Of a stretch of 64,000 nt of DNA, positions 23,141-34,482 are shown piece after piece. How positions within the stretch are numbered: position 1 is the first letter of the stretch; every line of letters begins with the position of its first letter. This DNA comes from Apoda limacodes. Lineage: Eukaryota; Arthropoda; Insecta; Lepidoptera; Limacodidae. Under the pieces are notes generated by a model, which was given only the letters and a program-made list of their open reading frames with translations, had not been told where the DNA came from and ran no database searches. Position numbers and translations under genes: made by a program. The stretch lies in NCBI GenBank assembly GCA_946406115.1, contig OX291543.1, positions 29,786,815 through 29,850,814 of the forward strand, written 5' to 3'.

Positions 23141-23758
23141 ATAATTAATAAAAACTTACATTGAAATTCAACTCTTTTGCTATTTTATATATTATATATA
23201 ATAAGTACAATATCGGCCTGATTATGTTCGCGATTTGAAAAATAGAAGGCTAAATATTTACTTATTGGGCACGAGCTAATTTTGCATATTAAATGTATTA
23301 AACGAGAAAGAAGCATCCCCTAACACGCAAATGAAATGCAAAAATCGGCGGTAATAATTATTTTTTTGTTATGATTTTTTGATTTTTTTTGTATGTGACC
23401 TTAAGGTCGAGTGGTTGCGTCATCGACTATTTGTTTATAAGGCTACCATTTATATTATTTTCAAAGTAAAAATTTTGCCATAAATGAATTTGAAAAATTT
23501 GAAAACGAAGTAAGCAATATTTTACTTGCTTCTTTATGGCTGTAATTTTAATATGTATTTAATATGGCTGTATTATTGTATAAAGTATTATTAATAGTGT
23601 ACTAACATTAATAAAAAATTATAAGGCTTGTGCTAAACACAGTACTCGAACGGTCCAATAGCTACGCTTCTGCTAGCATCACGGCAGAGGGCCGCACACG
23701 TTGTTGCAGCAAAATGCGCGTCGTCTCGGCAGTTGAGGGCTGCCATCAGCGAGGAGCC
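23141..23758. other. Non-coding stretch; GC-richer block at 23.62-23.76 kb
   Basis: Mostly AT-rich. The 135-bp block 23623-23757 is markedly less AT-rich and open on both strands (63 codons each way), ending at a MITE end. I recognise no protein in it. It could be an old exon or a GC-rich transposon piece. Confidence 0.35.
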
Positions 23759-23815
23759 CAGGGACCTTATTGGGAACAGTCTCGAGCTATTCGGACTCTG
23801 GAATTCGAGACAAAA
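23759..23815 (+). mobile_element. MITE family A, half copy
   Basis: CAGGGACCTTATTGGGAACA through CTCTGGAATTCGAGA matches the left arm of the element at 15495. The right arm is absent, so it is truncated. Confidence 0.8.
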
Positions 23816-24008
23816 CTTTAGCAATCGATTTCAAGAGTAATACAATATCTAGTACTCTGTCAATGAGTCTGCTTTATGGGGTTTTTTTAATTTTTAGTAG
23901 ATTTAAAGTCAGATAGTTGTAATTACGAAATTTCGGCTATGAATACAATAAATGTTAGGTAAGTTTATGTGAACTCCTCACTTTACTTTACTCAACATAG
24001 GTAAATAT
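23816..24008. other. Non-coding spacer
   Basis: AT-rich; nothing recognised. Confidence 0.5.
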
Positions 24009-24132
24009 ACTCCTATAACTCCTATAGGGGCAGAGACCGTTTTGAGAAAGAAGGCTATAGTCGACCACGCTGGCCTAATGCGGATTGGTAAACGTTATCG
24101 AACTAGTGACCACTTAACTGACTGAGTATTTA
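24009..24132 (+). mobile_element. SINE/RTE tail fragment
   Basis: CTATAGGGGCAGAGACCGTT, GGCTATAGTCGACCACGCTG and CCTAATGCGGATTGGT match a 3' tail shared by lepidopteran SINEs and RTE LINEs. No head is visible. Confidence 0.65.
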
Positions 24133-25210
24133 AGTCGCCCATAAGGGCTCTTACTTGGCTTTAAAACTGATTGAACTGAAAACAGCCTGGACCTACGGTT
24201 TGTGACTACCTTCCGAGTAACTGATGAGGTAAGATAAATGTGCCACTGGAGCTTACGCTCCTATAACAATCAGTAAACATATTTTATATAAAAAATTAAT
24301 AGTTAATAACAATATTAATTTATAGATACTCCGTGTACAGTAATATTGTAGGTCATTATATTAATCTAGGCTATCATGTACTACGTACATTGTAAGGGTG
24401 TTCGCACAGTAGAGTACACGGCCACAATAGCTGCTCTACCGCTCTACCGGTCGTCAGCGGCGTGCGCGATTGTACGCGCAATATTTATTACCTATTATCA
24501 GTTAACTCGGGCGCGAGATAACAGCCGGATGCTTAGAAACGCTTTGCTAGTATGATTAGAAATAATTTTCATAGGATCCATTAATACTCAGAGATTCTCG
24601 GTTATTGGAAATATTATATGTTAGAGTCTACCTAGCTGGGTTATATAGTTATTTATATCTGTTTTGTAATGAAACATAGTAAAATGTGTGAGAAGGTATT
24701 TAACCATTTGAATCTGGTAAGGGGTTTTTGTTAAGTATTTCTTACAATAAAATAAGGATATGCCAAGCCAGTTTCCCGGTTTAGAACGTCGGTAGGTATT
24801 AATTTAATCCCATCAATAACACTTATAATCAATTCAACCTATCGGTGAGCGATATGTTTTAACTGAAATTTGTCGCTAAATGTAAAGTCAAAGGTGCTAG
24901 CTTAAGGACGAAGACTTGGAAGCTGGAAAGGGATATAGGAAGTTTCAGTAGGTCTTGGTAATTAAAGTCTATGGAAATCAGAAACAATAAACATTTTGTA
25001 GTCCTTTATGTCTTACAGAGTCTTGTGTAGACTCTGAGTAAACACGATACTTAATTTTAAAAAACAGTTTTTTAGTGAGGTGAGTATGTATGATGAGAGT
25101 GAATTCTGATCAACACTCTTCTATTTTTTTAAAATCGTACTAAAACATTATAAATGTGAATGCAGATTGTGTTATAAAGGTTGAAAATAATGTATTGAGG
25201 GTGATAGCGA
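24133..25210. other. Non-coding stretch with a GC-rich pocket
   Basis: No gene. 24415-24540 (CGTCAGCGGCGTGCGCG, ATTGTACGCGCAAT) is GC-rich. A CAGAGTCTTGTGTAGACTCTG hairpin-like word lies near 25016. Function unknown. Confidence 0.35.
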
Positions 25211-25282
25211 TTTTTTGAATCCAGAGCGAAGCGAAGGATTCTAGAGTAGAATCCTAAGCATAGCGAGGGAAAGCGTTTATGA
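25211..25282. repeat. Dispersed 'AGCGAAGCGAAGGATTC' repeat copy
   Basis: Reverse-complement relative of 3640-3725, with GATTCTAGAGTAGAATC as a short self-complementary core. Confidence 0.5.
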
Positions 25283-25835
25283 CATTTTTTGTATTTAATT
25301 TCAGATTTTCTGGTGTTACACTGCTGGAACTCACCTTTTATTCATTTAAATTGTTATAAAATAAATTAAAATTTTCTGTCATATTTTGTTAAAAAGTTAA
25401 AATAAAAAACTAATAAGAAGTTTCCGTGTATAGTTTTTCAAATTTGGTTAACAATTGCTGCGTCGGCAGGCGCTCATTTTTCATTACCGCCTAGGACTTT
25501 ATATAAGCGAATTGCGTTAAAACTTTTTAATTAAATAGTGTTTCAAATTCAAAAGTCATTTCGTCACTGTTAATAAGTGCGCCGGAATGACCCACTTTGC
25601 TCGCACTTATCGTAACCCTTCGCCTCTTTTTGGATAGATGGGATAAACTAGTATTACAGCTATAGCTTGCTATATCAAATTTATTTAGTACAATAAAGTG
25701 TTGCCATAGGAATCCCACGCCGATAACATAATTTTGAGCAGGAGGAGCATCTGCCAAAAGCTACTTGAACAATATGCAATCACGACACTTATTTCCTAAG
25801 CAGTGGTCAGAAATATTATGAATACCCACGCTTTA
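25283..25835. other. Non-coding stretch
   Basis: AT-rich. A 76-codon minus-strand frame at 25527-25757 has no recognised motif. Confidence 0.45.
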
Positions 25836-25910
25836 CAGATTGTATTACATCCCACAACCTGATAGGTGGTGAGCCTATCTTCGTACCGGACATAAACTAT
25901 GGTCTAGACA
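25836..25910. repeat. Dispersed 'GGTGGTGAGCCTATC' repeat copy 1
   Basis: CAGATTGTATTACATCCC, TGATAGGTGGTGAGCCTATC and TCGTACCGGACATAAAC match 35213-35290 block by block. I recognise the 'GACAGGTGGTGAGCCTATCG' phrase as a lepidopteran repeat of unclear class. Confidence 0.7.
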
Positions 25911-25949
25911 ACTTTGCAGTTTACGAATTGTAGCAATATTGATACAACC

Positions 25950-26142
25950 ACTTAAAAAAAATATAGCTACATCATTGCATAGCATAGAATTAGATTTTGT
26001 GTTAAATTTTATTTGTAAAAGAGAATTCTATTGTAGAATCATTGTGCGATATAGATTTAAGTTTATGAGATAGCGCCCTTCACCGTTGCCTGCAGGTAGT
26101 AATATGGAGTTACTGGCTATGATGTAGCTATATTTTTTAAGT
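25950..26142. mobile_element. Foldback MITE, 'ACTTAAAAAATATAGCTACATC' type
   Basis: A 193-bp element whose left end (ACTTAAAAAAAATATAGCTA then CATC) and right end (GATGTAGCTATATTTTTTAA then GT) are reverse complements apart from two A/T. The inside holds TATGAGATAGCGCCCTTCACC and TAGTAATATGGAGTTACTGG. No coding capacity. Confidence 0.82.
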
Positions 26143-26482
26143 AGCCGTGATGCTAACCCGCGCGCCGTGCAGTGTGCGGATTTCCTAATGTGCGCCTTCA
26201 TGGGTGCGGCATAGAAACGGTAGTTTTAATTATATTCTAAAGACTACCATGTTAACATCCACTGTATATCGGTTAAGATAAATTAATTAAGGAGATAATA
26301 GATTTATTCGTTACTTATTTAATGATTACTAGATGCCAAATGACATTTTTTATAAAGTTTTTTTTAGTAAATTATGGCATGAACTTTTAACTCTTTACAA
26401 GCAAAGTTTTACAAGAATTGGATTACTTTAAGAACAACATTTCAGAAAAAATATAGCTATAAATATATCTTATACCCTAAAT
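26143..26482. other. Non-coding stretch
   Basis: A GC-rich patch at 26150-26215 (CGCGCGCCGTGCAGTGTGCG) then AT-rich DNA; no gene. Confidence 0.45.
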
Positions 26483-26637
26483 TAACACATAGACCACATT
26501 TTATCCTGGAAAATTCAAAAGTTGTCGTAAAAATAACTATAGACGAATTCCTGCAGCTTTAGCAAACTTCCTTACTATTAATCAATAGAGTAGAGTAGGA
26601 AAAAAGCACGGGCGGAGCTGCTGACAAAAACTAGTTA
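26483..26637 (+). repeat. Dispersed repeat 3' part ('ACATTTTATCCTGGAAAATT')
   Basis: Ends with CGGGCGGAGCTGCTGAC and AAAAACTAGTTATTA, matching the 3' end of the same common repeat group as 17930-18105. Confidence 0.6.
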
Positions 26638-27826
26638 TTAACAAATCTCGTTAAGTTAGAAAAATTAACATTAATAAGAACACAGAAAGTTTCGCACTTC
26701 TTTGTTCGAGTCCAATTGCAGATACGTGAAAAAATCCAGCACTGAATCAGTGTCTCCTTGTCAGAGATAAAGAATTTAATAAGAGCTCGTCTCGTCAAAG
26801 GCATGTCATGAAACCTCAGCGTGACAGTTCTGTCACGCGTGTGATGGACGATCGATCACGAAGGCTGTTAAAACTGTTTACAAAAGCTAGATACATCTAC
26901 ATTAAGCTTTATTAATAACAGAAAAAGAATAAAATTTCTTGCTCACACCCTTTTTCGTAAAATTGTAAGATTCTTGTGTTATCAAGTAAATACTTGCACA
27001 TACGTTGAGCCTTACTTCAATGAAATAAGGATGGTATTAGTATGTTTTGTGACAAATTCAGTTAGTTTGTGGTATGCGAATTTTTACGTCACATATCCTT
27101 AGGGCTGTCGAGACGGAAAATTGCGATATAACTTTATTTTTACGGATAAGATTGACGACTTAAGTAAGTGTTGAGAGTGGAACGATATATCGCGGAGGAT
27201 GTAATGTTACTTATCTTGTTAGGTTGTTTATTTTATAGACTTTAATAATATTATGTGTGCGGATGTTTCGCACTTGAAACTTGAAGTGGTTTAACGAAAG
27301 GAAATGGTTACGTAGAACAGTTTATGCTCAGATATTATTAATTTATTTTAGATGTTGATTAATACATTTATTTCCGTAAGCAAACACAATCTTTCGTTTT
27401 AAAGCTAGTGCTTTTCTAACTGCGAAACCTCTTCGTTATATTCGTTGTCTACGTTTGGAATTGACTTTTTAATGGTGAATTTTTTTCTGATTTATTAAAA
27501 TATGTTTATTTTCGATTAATAATGTAAATTTATTGTAAACATGTAAGTTTAGACTCATTATCATACACTACGTCCACATTCGCTTTAACCCGTAGGACAG
27601 TTGTGATAGTACAGTTGACCGGACAACGGAAAAATAAATATTTCCCTTGTACAGTTAGCTGTTCACATTATACTCCTAACCTACTTCCCCAAATCTCTAT
27701 ATCTTCATATACAAAAATAATTAATTAAAATGATAACTAGTTTCTTAAATCAGTTTTTAATTGTGTCTATGTAAATACCTCATAATTTAATTTTCAAATT
27801 GTAAATTAAAATAAAGACTAGCCGCC
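26638..27826. other. Non-coding stretch with a perfect hairpin
   Basis: No gene. GCGTGACAGTTCTGTCACGC at 26819-26838 is a 9-bp-arm perfect hairpin, followed by CGATCGATC. The rest is AT-rich. Confidence 0.5.
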
Positions 27827-27998
27827 CAGGGATAAATTGGGAACAGCCTCGAGTAAGCTAGACTCTAGCATTCGAGAGAAAAATGTATGCAAGTACTTTC
27901 ATGGGTCTCGAGAGGTAAAACCTACGAGTACCTGCATACATTTTTCTCTCCAATTTCAGAGTTTTGCATACTCGAGACCATTCCCAATAAGCTCCCTG
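27827..27998. mobile_element. Foldback MITE, family A, copy 2
   Basis: A 172-bp element with ends CAGGGATAAATTGGGAACAG and CCATTCCCAATAAGCTCCCTG-type. It folds along its whole length: GAGAGAAAAATGTATGCAAG near the left arm pairs with the right-hand CTGCATACATTTTTCTCTC. It is related to 15495-15663 but diverged. Confidence 0.85.
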
Positions 27999-28429
27999 AA
28001 CTCCAATCCATGTGATTTTATTTATCCGCCTCAGTTTGATGTTATTCAATGAAACGTTTAACATAATTATCTTTGAAAAATATACAATAGAAAAAACGTC
28101 ATAAAATGTGGATTGGTAAAATATTCAAAAAAAAAAATAAGAATTCTAATGTTAATAAAGGTATCCCAAGATAATAATAATTGAACTAAAATAATATTTC
28201 ATTAGATATTGCAATCGTAATTTTATCATTGTTAGGTAGTAGAAATAAAAGAGAGCGTAATTACAATCTTGGATACATCCACAATAATTTGATATGTTAC
28301 TAGATTCTTCTCGCGGCTCCACTTGCGCTAAATTCGGTAAGAAAGTTTGCTTTAAACGTAGATATACAATAATTCGGCCATAGTTGTTATCACAAAACTT
28401 TATGTTGTATTTCAGCATTGTATGCTATC
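27999..28429. other. Non-coding stretch
   Basis: AT-rich; no gene. Confidence 0.5.
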
Positions 28430-28548
28430 TCCATTAAAATTTTTAGCCAAATCGGTTCAGTTGTTATGGCTTAAAGGAGTAACAAACATAGTTACTCATA
28501 CATACATACACATAAACTTTCGTATTAATTATTATTAGTATAAGTATG
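28430..28548 (+). repeat. Dispersed repeat 3' end ('AAATCGGTTCAGTTGTTATG')
   Basis: The run GGTTCAGTTGTTATGGCTTA, GAGTAACAAACATAGTTACT, ACATACATACACATAAACTT and TATTAGTATAAGTATG is the 3' end of a repeat found thousands of times in lepidopteran genomes. Confidence 0.75.
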
Positions 28549-28689
28549 GAAAGTAGGATTTGACACCAATTCCTACACGAACCCAGTACTACATCAGAAT
28601 CAGAAAACAAATACAAGCAACAATAGCATAGACCAATGAACCGATAGAATCTATAACTCGTACACACCCGGTATTGATTAAAAAAGTAA

Positions 28690-28832
28690 CATAAATTAGC
28701 GAATTCAAGGGGCGAGACCGGGGAGGTTGTTGTCAAAAAACTTTTATAAGTGTTTATGTGTACGTGTTCCCCCTCGCCCCGCGGAGGTACCGCGCGTCGC
28801 TGACACCCTTTCGCGTATACCCACATTCGTAT
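28690..28832. promoter_or_regulatory. GC-rich regulatory-looking block
   Basis: GGGGCGAGACCGGGGAGG, then TTTTATAAGTG (an AbdB-type homeodomain word), then CCCCCTCGCCCCGCGGAGG and CGCGCGTCGCTGACACCC. No repeat match in the window and no convincing coding frame. Candidate enhancer or conserved non-coding element by composition only. Confidence 0.25.
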
Positions 28833-28975
28833 AAAACAACCATGAGTACTGTGGTATCGAAAAGCTTAATTATAATATAAATGTATATATAAATTTTGGA
28901 TCGGTAGCAAGTACCGCACGGACAACTTCTCTTGAGAATATTTTTTTATATTAGAGAATTATTATTATTGCGTCT

Positions 28976-29485
28976 ATAATAAAATCAGTTTTTTGGGATA
29001 AAAAACAAACCGCTGGACCAATTAGCACCCAGCTTTAGAATGTCGAGTTGACAACTAGAATGCACGTCATATAATTTTGGAGGTATTGAAATGCGGAGCG
29101 ATATTTCTATCGTATATTGTTCGGTTTATGTCATTCACAGTGGTGCCTCCGCCACGCAGAAACTTACATGGCCAGACTAAAAGTCCGGTAGAAGCACGTC
29201 TAAATAATCAAAATGATAGAACTTGTAAACATTTTCTGTCATAAGTCTGGTTTTTCTTGTACTAATTGGCGGAGTTTTGAGGAAACAAACATTAAAAAAA
29301 ACAAATAGTTTTTTAGCGATAAAAAACAAACCGCTGGCCCACTATTGTTCAAATACTTTTCAGATGTAAGCCATGACGTGGCGTATAGATGGATATAGTC
29401 ACGAGACAAATTGGTCCATTGGTTCTTAAGATATCGCGGAGCAAAACAAGCTTACCTACATACACACACAGACACTCGCACACAG

Positions 29486-29538
<53 letters not shown>

Positions 29539-29645
29539 TCACGCTAAGATGATGGCAAACGATTCTTCAGGTCTCAAAACGTAAAAAAACGCAAATGTAG
29601 CGATTTCGATTACTGGACCAATTATAATAATTTCCTTCAAGAGAA
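28976..29645. repeat. Composite repeat with duplicated 'AAACAAACCGCTGG' unit
   Basis: GGGATAAAAAACAAACCGCT at about 28995 recurs as GCGATAAAAAACAAACCGCT at about 29316. TACTGGACCAATTATAA near 29612 repeats part of it again. Contains a long CA run (separate entry). An old composite of dispersed repeats. Confidence 0.6.
29487..29534. repeat. (CA)24 microsatellite
   Basis: Uninterrupted CA dinucleotides, preceded by interrupted ones from about 29462. The cysteine/valine-only frame on the minus strand is an artefact. Confidence 0.95.
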
Positions 29646-30599
29646 GTTAAAAAAAAATAGATTTTAGAAACATCGTTCACTATTCGAGTAAATGGTTAAG
29701 CTAAAAAGTGGAACTGCTATAGTGTTCCTTATTTTAGTTTCTTAATTGTATCTATGGCACATGTTATTTTAGACATTATAATTTATTTTACATAGTTTTC
29801 AAGAGTAATAACTGCCTGTTTTTCCTGTATGAAAAATCGAACTTATAAATATTTAATAGGTCATATATTTCCTTTTTTATCAATGCCATCATGTACTTAT
29901 GTTCTACGACTATCAATAGTTTAGAAGATAGTTTTTTTTTATGAATTTTCCATAAATTTCACCTGAAATCCGTTTTAATTTTTTTCTTCTTTCCATAAGT
30001 CGTTTATGACATTTTTTGTTTTGGTAAATCATAACCATAATATGTCATTCCACTTTAAAAATTATGAGGTACCTAACATAATATAAGGTATTATTATTAG
30101 GCTTCTAAGTCATATTAAATAACGACTTTTTGACACATTTTTTTGCGATAATATATAAATGCGGTTTAAAATAGGAATGTATTTATAAACGTAATTAGAT
30201 AAATTGTAGATTCTAATTCTGCTCCGGATTGCTGGTAATTAGTTTATTCCTTAGAATGTCGTTTGAATAATATTTTTTTATTTTCAGACACAAGAAATTA
30301 AGCTTAAAATCCTTACATGTTATGACACCTGACAACAAACCCAAGTTCAATCGCACATGGCAATCTTTAATTAATTCTGTTTTATCAAAGCTTGAATTAT
30401 TTCGTAGAAAAGCTACTTTTAAATACTTACGATTATTGCATTTGGTGACGAGTAATCTTAATTATTTTATTTGATTTTGTGGCATTAAAATATGTTATAA
30501 ATGGTTTATTTGATGCAAAATTTACAGCAGAATTAAAAGTGAACATCGAATGTTACCTACTGAAGTGCGTCGTAATTCATAAGTCATTTTTCGAAAACA
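29646..30599. other. Non-coding stretch
   Basis: AT-rich; no gene recognised. Confidence 0.5.
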
Positions 30600-30860
30600 C
30601 TTTTTCTACGAACTGTCCTCTGCCGTACATGTAAATTAAACACCACCGCACACAGAGACGCACACAAATAAAAAAGTAAAGAAACACGGCGAAGAGGAAG
30701 AATGTATTAAGAAAGCAAGAAAGGGACGAGCTTCTAATTAACACTCCACATCTGAGCGAGACAGCACCACTTTACAGGCTAATTAAGAATACGAGAAGAA
30801 AGACGTGTTTTATGTACGTGAAGAAAGACGTTTGTGTTAGTATGTTTGCATGTGTTTGAG
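30600..30860. promoter_or_regulatory. Repeat-free block with paired CTAATTA sites
   Basis: Less AT-rich, purine-rich DNA with CTTCTAATTAACACTCCAC and CAGGCTAATTAAGAATACG, two homeodomain TAATTA sites 50 bases apart, and repeated GAAGAAAGACGTG words. No frame and no repeat match. It resembles conserved non-coding DNA near developmental genes; this is inference. Confidence 0.28.
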
Positions 30861-31511
30861 TTTTCCATTTGTACGGCCCGTTTAGGTGTTGTGTTATTAA
30901 CTCATTATGTGAAGAGTTAGCAAATACATAGGTCTTTATTTACTGGTTAATTGAAAGCGGTTTCTCTGATAAGAGCTTGGCAAAGACAGTGGTATCGAGT
31001 CGTAGCTGATTTTAAATAAGTTTGCTCGTTTTTGTAAAGGAAAAATAACTTCTGTGGTCGCTTTGTGAAGTTTGGCGCGTATTGTTTGAAACTTCACTCA
31101 AGGTTTGAATGTGAAGTTGGTTATTAAAGTAAGATTTAGCAAAACGTAAAATATTTATTAATAAGAGATAAAGAAACATCATGCATTTTATTTAAGATTC
31201 GTACTGTCAGTGGTTTTTGTTTTATTAGATTTTCATTCTATATCGATAATTAATTCAAAACTTAAATAATTAATGTTCGCGTGAGGTAAATAAATATCCA
31301 TTAAGAACTGTATAATTTTTGCGTGAGGTATATAAATAACTGAGAAGTTTATTTTTATAAAAAAATACAGCCTTAGAAAATGAAAGGTACTATTTTTATT
31401 AACTTCAACCATTTTTTGAAAGTTGAAAAATAAGCACGGTTTATTTTTAAATCGACTACTCTGGTAAAACGCTAAGTTTAGGCTTTTGTTTGTGTTACAG
31501 GAATATCTTTG
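30861..31511. other. Non-coding stretch
   Basis: AT-rich; GCGTGAGGTA(A/T)ATAAATA occurs twice near 31279 and 31321. No gene. Confidence 0.45.
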
Positions 31512-31592
31512 TCGGCTTCGTGGCTGAGTGGGTAATGACCCGACTGCTAAATTGAGGGGCGTAGGTTCTTCTCGCACCGGTCAAATATTTAT
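31512..31592 (+). mobile_element. tRNA-derived SINE head
   Basis: CTTCGTGGCTGAGTGGGTAA carries an A box (TGGCTGAGTGGG). The B-box region is decayed (GTAGGTTCTTCTCGCACCGG). The trailing CACCGGTCAAATATTT is as in known lepidopteran SINEs. Not a functional tRNA. Confidence 0.65.
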
Positions 31593-33289
31593 TATTTCCG
31601 TTTGACTTGATACTGGGTGTTTTCTATTTACTATTTTAAAGTAAATACGTAAAAAAAAATAATGATGTCAAAAAAAGTTTCCCGCCATATCGCTTTATGT
31701 TTATATAATATTTATAAGTTGCGTTCGGAAATTTTACTGCATGACATTGTTATAAAAAGGAAAGAAGACAAGACATTGTTATCTGAAGCTAATGATATTA
31801 ATTCCTAGTATTATATTATAGCGATATCAATAAATATTACGTACGTCAAAAATTTAAAATTAAATCAATAAGATTGAATATTTGTGACGTAAATTGATTT
31901 CTGAACTAGTCATCGCGTTGCTTTTTAGTATCGCAAAATTTCAAAAGTTAATGTTTGAATAGTGAATTACTTTGTCTCACGCTCGCAGTAAAAATTGATT
32001 TGGTGCAGTTTTTGAACACCAAAACCGCCTTTTTTTGTGGTAGTAGTGATAGTTTTAGCATTATTTCTCAGCACGAAAGCGCCAAATGCACATTCTTTTA
32101 TACGGCGTATAGCACGTAGCACTCGGTATCCTAGTCTCGTAGCACTCTGTGGCGTAGCTTCGTAACACACTGTGTTAGAACTTGGTGTATGTAGTAAGGT
32201 CGTTGTGTCGTAGCACATGGGCGCCTACAACTACTACTCGATTAATACAATCATATACTTCACCCATTTCACGTAAGTTGATGCGGTTGATACAATTTTT
32301 ACTAAATTGTAGCCTCTGGTGACTACAACAAAGTATGACAATACCTATTGTATTTTTATTATACTGTATTCATTATATTATACACATTTGCTACATTCTT
32401 ACCTTTACAAATTACGACAAATATAAAAAATTCAATAGCGAAGACGAGTTTATTTTGTCAAGTAAGTTTAGGTTAAATTGTACAAAAAACATTTACAGCC
32501 TGAAATCAGTGCACTTAGTAACACCGTTAGCGTGGTGTGTCAAATTCGTGACGAGTTACAGAGTGTGGACAATAGTAGTGAAGCGACCGAACAAGACTAT
32601 GCAATGAGACGCAGTCGTTGCAAAAAATAAACAGTGAGAAATTACTGACCCTCACCACGTTTTTACTTCCGCAGTTCACCTGTAAAATAGCGGGTGCAAC
32701 TGTAACGAAATTTGACCCACTTTTCGGTATTCGTTTGAATTGAAATTTATCAAACACACGTAAATTGGTTGACAATGCAATATAATAATGTCATGTCTGA
32801 TGATGGAGCCGAAAGGACCTCTATTAAACTTAAATGATAACCAGTGTCTGATAAAAGCTTGATTGTAATAACTTTTTTTTCATGCATCCTTGTTTAAGTG
32901 ACATAATTATGTTAAATAGGATCAGTCAAGGATGATAATAATATGTGTATTGAAATAAAAATATAGAAGCTAGTAGGTATGTATATAATTTATACAGTAC
33001 AGACACTAGACAAAGAAATTAGTGAACATACGTACCCTGAATCTGAAATATCACCGTCTCACATCTTATCTATTTGTTTTTAGTTTATAATGCGGATAAA
33101 CGAAACAATATTTTGTTATAAAGAATTATCTGATTGTCTTGCCTGTGCATAAAACAACTTTAAAGTTATGTCATCAAAGTTTAAAATCATTTTACACTGT
33201 CTTTAAGATATACTCGTCGAATTCAAGTTGCAAAAAGCTTGTAAGAAAGCAAAGAATGGTAGAAGAAAGGGGAAGGGACAGGCAAAGAG
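31593..33289. other. Non-coding stretch with a GTAGCAC-rich patch
   Basis: No gene. 32090-32235 has recurrent CGTAGCAC/CGTAGC words, a weak irregular tandem patch. The frames at 31967-32218 (minus), 32335-32607 (plus) and 32527-32775 (minus) show no known domain. Confidence 0.45.
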
Positions 33290-33425
33290 ATATGTCTCAG
33301 AAGCGGCGTGATGAATTAAATTTTTAGGGGGTGTTTAGGGAGAACTTGCCCCTTTCATCGGCGCGTCTTCATCCAGGCATTCGTTTCTTTAATTTGTATT
33401 AATAAATTTTTTGGAGCGCACATTG
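33290..33425. promoter_or_regulatory. Repeat-free block, regulatory-looking
   Basis: AGGGGGTGTTTAGGGAG, CCCCTTTCATCGGCGCGTC and CTTTAATTTGTATTAATAAA lie together. Composition and TAAT-type words resemble non-coding conserved elements; no direct proof. Confidence 0.2.
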
Positions 33426-34165
33426 AGGCTTTGTTTTGGTAATATTATGATGAAAAAAGAAATTACAATTAATGAATATTTTATGATTTGAGCTCTTTTC
33501 AACTGGTTGTATGTAAGAATATATCAATGACGTATAGGTATATTTATATAATATTTTTTGTGTTCGATAAATACATAAATCTAAACCCTATGTATTACCA
33601 ATACCGCTCGATTGCAATTATATATATATATGTATACCACTAAGGTGGCAAACAAGCATACGGACCATAATTAGGTTAATAATCATAAAACAAAAAAACG
33701 TTACGTTTGTCAAGTTTTGAAACACTTGGTACTTTTGTATTTTCACACAAACTCCCTTTTTGTCGATCGCTGTATGATTTAACAATTAAAATTGGTTTCA
33801 ACCCTGCTTTTATTTCTATAACAATCCTTGGTTTGTGCGGTCCCACCCACAGTCAAATCTATTTCAGTAGGAATTCTTGATCAGGGTGAAAAGTATTCTA
33901 TTCCGAAAACCAGGCAATGGTCCGTTGTGACATTAAGAATAATAGTGCTCTGCAGAAAAAAAAGGACCCGTAGATCGGGATCAAACAACTCTATTTTTTT
34001 TTGGATGGTTCTTTACGACGTTAACAGACAGACTTTCGAATTTATATATTAGACTGTTAAATGACTTTTGCAAAATATAGTAGAAACCGGACCCAAAGCA
34101 GGAAGCGTAATTTCGGCTAAGGCTAAAATAAATCTGTGTCAGGTTAGCGGCTAACCCCATTGTTT
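33426..34165. other. Non-coding stretch
   Basis: No gene. Contains the minimal CR1 end at 33632 (separate entry). The 74-codon frame at 33828-34052 is unrecognised. Confidence 0.45.
33632..33667 (-). mobile_element. CR1-type LINE, 3' terminal scrap
   Basis: GTATACCACTAAGGTGGCAA and CAAGCATACGGACC are the last 35 bases of the CR1-like family (minus orientation), preceded on the plus strand by a TA run. Confidence 0.8.
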
Positions 34166-34482
34166 CTACTTTCTACTTTCTACCATCGCACCGCTCGCCA
34201 TCGGCAGGGAATTCATTCTCAAACTTAAGAATCGAAATGGTCGCGTACAGTGCGGTTTCAGAGAAACTTCTTCCCGCGAACGCTTGGGTTTTGGAATGAG
34301 CTCCCTGCCAAGATTTTTTTAAAGGACTACAGTATGGGGTTCTTCAAAAAGGAAGTTATTGAAGGGTCGGCAACGCGCGAGTGATGCCCCTGGTGTTACA
34401 AGCGTCCGTAGGCTACGGTGACCGCTTACCATCAGGCGGACCGTATGCTGGTTTCCCACCTTAGTGGTATAAAAAAAAATGT
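34166..34482 (+). mobile_element. CR1-type LINE 3' fragment
   Basis: Plus-orientation copy with the full 3' end: CACCGCTCGCCATCGGCAGG, GTGCGGTTTCAGAGAAACTT, GCGAACGCTTGGG, CGCTTACCATCAGGCGGACC, CCACCTTAGTGGTAT and an A run. Decayed C-terminal coding region plus 3' UTR. Confidence 0.9.

Noticed and set aside
27827..27998. MicroRNA precursor
   Set aside because: The hairpin is explained by a foldback transposon with relatives elsewhere in the window.
28464..28826. 120-codon minus-strand frame
   Set aside because: Spans the end of a dispersed repeat and the GC-rich block; no known domain.
29349..29531. Cysteine/valine-repeat protein
   Set aside because: Translation of the CA microsatellite.
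31233..31577. 114-codon minus-strand frame
   Set aside because: Begins within a SINE head and continues through AT-rich DNA.
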